A DNA stretch of 64,000 bases, from positions 62,001 through 126,000 of the forward strand of contig CAWCRU010000012.1 in the NCBI GenBank assembly GCA_963798075.1. The letters run 5' to 3'. This stretch comes from DATAOG01 sp963798075. Lineage in GTDB: Bacteria; Pseudomonadota; Alphaproteobacteria; Geminicoccales; Geminicoccaceae. The notes beneath the pieces were generated by a model. That model searched no databases. It was not told the origin of the DNA and saw only the letters and a list, made by a program, of their open reading frames with translations. This document shows positions 61,543-64,000 of this stretch, piece after piece (within the stretch, counting starts at the first letter, position 1; every line of letters starts with the position of its first letter). The position numbers and the translations under genes were made by a program.

Positions 61543-63801
61543 TCAGACCGAAAACGGGGTCGGGTCGAGGAAGCGGCGGAGCACGTTCGCGGTGATCCGC
61601 GCGACGTTGTTGGCGTAGCCGTCGTGCGAGAGCGAGCCGCACCAGGCGATCGAGCCGGTCGAAAAGACCGCGCCGCCGGCCGGCGTCTCGAAGAACGCGA
61701 GGTCGGCGCGCACGAGCTCGTTCTGCGAGCCGCTAAGGTCCGGGGTCATGACGTTGACCTCCTCGGTCACCACCAGGATCAGGTCGGTGTGGTTTTCCGA
61801 TGAGGCCAGCACCAGGAGGTTGGGCGGGGTCCCCAGCGCATAGTCGGCGCGGTCGAGCTCGAGCCCGGCGGCGCCGCCGCCGACCAGGCCGAAGTCGCCG
61901 ATGATGTCCCCGGTGACGCCCTCGAAGATGAAGGCCGCGCGCGGATCGTAGCTCCCCGGCTGCCGCCGATAGTAGGAGCAGAGATCGAAGCCCTGGGCGG
62001 TAAAGCCGAGGCCGACCACGACGTTGGGCGGCCGCCCGTTGCGCCGCCAGAGGCCGCCGAACTCGCCCGTGAAGCTGTGGAAGTACTCGCCGGGCTCGGC
62101 CGCCCAGGTGCGGATGCCGCCCTCGGCGCGCCGGACCTCGATCACGCCCGGCAGGCTCTGGTGCCAGGCGATCCGCCAGTACCAGCCGTTGGCGCCGAGA
62201 TACATCAGGCGTCCGCCGCGCTCGAGCCAGGCGAGCATGGCATCCGACATGCGCTTGGAATGGTATTCCGGGTGGGTCCCGGTCAGGACCACGCGGTAGG
62301 GCTCGAGCAGCGCCACGCCTTCGGCCTCGAGGTCCTGATCGGTGATGAAGTCGACCGCGAAGCCCTCGTGCTCCAGCCAGTCGATCAGGTGGCTGTCGGC
62401 GTTGAACTGCCAGAGGCCGGAACCATGGGCGCCGAGCCAGGACGCGTATTTCGGGCGCAGGTTCAGGATCGGCCGCAGGGCCGAGGAATAGCAGACGCCG
62501 CTGCCGTCGGCGTGGGTGTCGTAGAGCGAGTAGCCGAGCTCGCGGTGCTCCTGCAAATACAGATCGGCCTGCTGATAGACCAAAAGCCTGCCCATCAGCA
62601 CCTCGGCGCGCTCGCCATCCAGGTGGTTGTGGTCGTTGGCGTAGGCGAGATAGCTCGCGGTCGGCACCAGGAACGCGGCCTTGGGCCGGCCGGTCTTGCC
62701 CAAAGGCCCATGCGGCGGCCGCACGAAGAAGGTGATGTAGTCCTCCTCGCTGCCATCTTCGGCCTCGCCGCACCAGACATGCGCGGCGTAAGCGCCACTT
62801 GCCAGCTCGTCCGGCACGGTCAGCTCGAAGTCGGCCGCCCAGCCGGCATCGTAGAGGTCGTCCTCGTGGAAGTGGATCGCGCCATACTGTTCGGGCCGGT
62901 CGGTCCAGCGCCCGGTCTCGCCGGTCCAGCTCCAGCCCTTCATCGCGCGCGCCGGCAGATTGACGAGCTCGCCACCCAGCCCGAACGGGCCGCGGTCGAG
63001 CACCGCCGTGGTCGGGATCGCGCTGGCGAAATCCCAGGCGCCGACCAGATCGCGGCGGAGTGCCGCGGGCAGCGGCCGGAGCAGCGCCGCCTCGAGCTCG
63101 GCCGGACCCAGCACCCGCTCGAACAGCGCCGGGCCATCGAGCTTGCCGTTGTAGTGGCCTTCGACCTTGCCGTCGGCCGCCGGCAGGCCCGCCATCAGCA
63201 ACGGACCCTCCGGCATCGCCGGCAGCAGCTCCACCGTCTCGCTGACCTCCGCGGCATCCGGGGTCAGCGCCGCCTGCTCGAGCGGCCGCTGCACGAGCGT
63301 CACCAACCCCTGGCCCGGATCGAAGCTCGCCGCCGCGAGATACCATCGCCGCTTGAGGAGCCGGCGCCCGCTGCGGACGGTCGCCTGGCGCTTGCCGTCG
63401 CCGAGGGTCAGCGCGAGCTCGCCGTCCCGGATCTCGAGTACGAAGCCGCAAGCGCGCGCCGCATCCCACTTCGCGACCAGCCCCTGGCGGTCCTTTTCGG
63501 GAGTTGTCGGCCAGATCATCGCCACGACGGTGAAGCTCTGGAGCGCGCAAAGCCGTGGATGGTCCGGGACCCGGAGATACGAGCCGGCATCGATCGTCTG
63601 CACCCGCGCCGGGTAGTCGCCGCTGACCGGTGTCGCGATCCGTTCGAGCTTGAGCCCGGGTCCGGCGGGATTGGCATCGCCATGAATGATCCGGACGATC
63701 TCGGCCCGGTAGCGCTGCGCCCCGGTGCAGCTGACCATGAAGCGCACGGTCTCGCCCGGCGCCACCGACAGCCGGTCGCCATAACCCAGGATCTTCAGCA
63801 T
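61543..63801 (-). CDS. N,N-dimethylformamidase large (beta) subunit-like protein
   Basis: A 752-residue protein, the full-length counterpart of the partial gene at 1-813. Residues ~1-300 hold a LamG/concanavalin-like part (GHYNGKLDGPALFERVL). Residues ~370-750 hold the dimethylformamidase catalytic domain (TASYLAYANDHNHLDGERAE near 381, GYSLYDTHADGSGVCYSS near 423, LTGTHPEYHSKRM near 506). The family's mononuclear iron is bound by two Tyr and one Glu; Tyr387, Tyr427 and Glu512 are plausible but I cannot confirm them by eye. Whether it acts on dimethylformamide itself is uncertain. The small-subunit gene lies 27 bp upstream. Confidence 0.87.
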   Translation of the reverse strand: MLKILGYGDRLSVAPGETVRFMVSCTGAQRYRAEIVRIIHGDANPAGPGLKLERIATPVSGDYPARVQTIDAGSYLRVPDHPRLCALQSFTVVAMIWPTTPEKDRQGLVAKWDAARACGFVLEIRDGELALTLGDGKRQATVRSGRRLLKRRWYLAAASFDPGQGLVTLVQRPLEQAALTPDAAEVSETVELLPAMPEGPLLMAGLPAADGKVEGHYNGKLDGPALFERVLGPAELEAALLRPLPAALRRDLVGAWDFASAIPTTAVLDRGPFGLGGELVNLPARAMKGWSWTGETGRWTDRPEQYGAIHFHEDDLYDAGWAADFELTVPDELASGAYAAHVWCGEAEDGSEEDYITFFVRPPHGPLGKTGRPKAAFLVPTASYLAYANDHNHLDGERAEVLMGRLLVYQQADLYLQEHRELGYSLYDTHADGSGVCYSSALRPILNLRPKYASWLGAHGSGLWQFNADSHLIDWLEHEGFAVDFITDQDLEAEGVALLEPYRVVLTGTHPEYHSKRMSDAMLAWLERGGRLMYLGANGWYWRIAWHQSLPGVIEVRRAEGGIRTWAAEPGEYFHSFTGEFGGLWRRNGRPPNVVVGLGFTAQGFDLCSYYRRQPGSYDPRAAFIFEGVTGDIIGDFGLVGGGAAGLELDRADYALGTPPNLLVLASSENHTDLILVVTEEVNVMTPDLSGSQNELVRADLAFFETPAGGAVFSTGSIAWCGSLSHDGYANNVARITANVLRRFLDPTPFSV

Positions 63802-63828
63802 CTTTCCGGTTGTCCCGGGGTTGCCGCC

Positions 63829-64000
63829 TCAGTTCAGGTCCTCGCCGGTGTGTGCCTGCCAGCGCAGACGGAACACCGCCCATTCGGCCTCTTCCCGGCT
63901 CGCGAAGCTGTGCTCGGGCAGGAGCTCGACCGGCCGCCCCCGCTCGCCCGGGTGGCGCGCCAGCACCCACTCCTTGAACGGGCGGGTGCAGACCAAAAGG
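63829..64000 (-). CDS. N,N-dimethylformamidase small (alpha) subunit-like protein, partial
   Basis: The C-terminal 57 residues are present, ending SREEAEWAVFRLRWQAHTGE then DLN; the start lies beyond the right edge. It matches the end of the gene at 841-1143 and has the same placement 27 bp before the large-subunit gene. Confidence 0.7.
   Translation of the reverse strand, partial: LLVCTRPFKEWVLARHPGERGRPVELLPEHSFASREEAEWAVFRLRWQAHTGEDLN

Overview
The window is about 70% GC DNA from an alphaproteobacterium. A Rhodospirillales or Geminicoccales-like lineage is my best guess, inferred from the secA / peptidyl-prolyl isomerase / argJ neighbourhood, the class II DAHP synthase, the xoxF-type methanol dehydrogenase locus and general codon style; I cannot place it more finely. 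Coding density is high and strands alternate in short operons. I saw no rRNA, tRNA or CRISPR array.

Layout. 1-2.5 kb: a truncated N,N-dimethylformamidase-like gene pair and an M20 peptidase. 2.5-17.9 kb: ordinary chromosomal genes (a YbaY-NlpE-META envelope protein, hydrolase, quinone reductase, an ECF sigma/anti-sigma pair, cell-wall hydrolase, glutathione reductase, DAHP synthase, S58 peptidase, nicotinate phosphoribosyltransferase, choline dehydrogenase betA). 18.0-23.8 kb: a lower-GC island on the minus strand. 24.0-41.9 kb: a sugar ABC importer, secA, argJ, a decayed ccdAB module, rlpA, the dgoKA galactonate genes, alkB and a HisD/SDR pair. 41.9-60.6 kb: a broad PQQ/quinoprotein region. 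It holds pqqE, pqqA, a xoxJ-rhodanese fusion, a c-type cytochrome, xoxF, two repetitive coiled-coil membrane proteins, relay-system metallohydrolase and SoxYZ-like carrier, and PQQ-linked ABC binding and beta-propeller proteins, with motAB and a PPK2 enzyme interspersed. 60.6-64 kb: a PLP dehydratase and a second dimethylformamidase-like pair.

The most unusual part is the island. A tight operon encodes a signal-less subtilisin (S8) protease, a 70-residue protein with a CGGC motif, and a free-standing protein resembling the C-terminal region of cyanobactin protease PatG. Four paralogous proteins of about 165-185 residues follow, plus a broken fifth. Each paralogue has a conserved N-terminal domain starting with an AEA(S/T)LY motif, a Gly/Pro-rich linker and a variable Cys-rich C-terminus with a CC pair. 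This looks like a protease-processed, multi-substrate (RiPP-like or effector-like) cassette. An IS5-type element sits inside it, and a decayed second betA-like 3' end marks its right edge.

Many conserved genes carry single-base frameshifts (aroG, S58 peptidase, AI-2E transporter, DUF7218-like, xoxF, probably the PPK2 3' end). That suggests residual indel errors in the assembly, so disruption calls should be read with caution.
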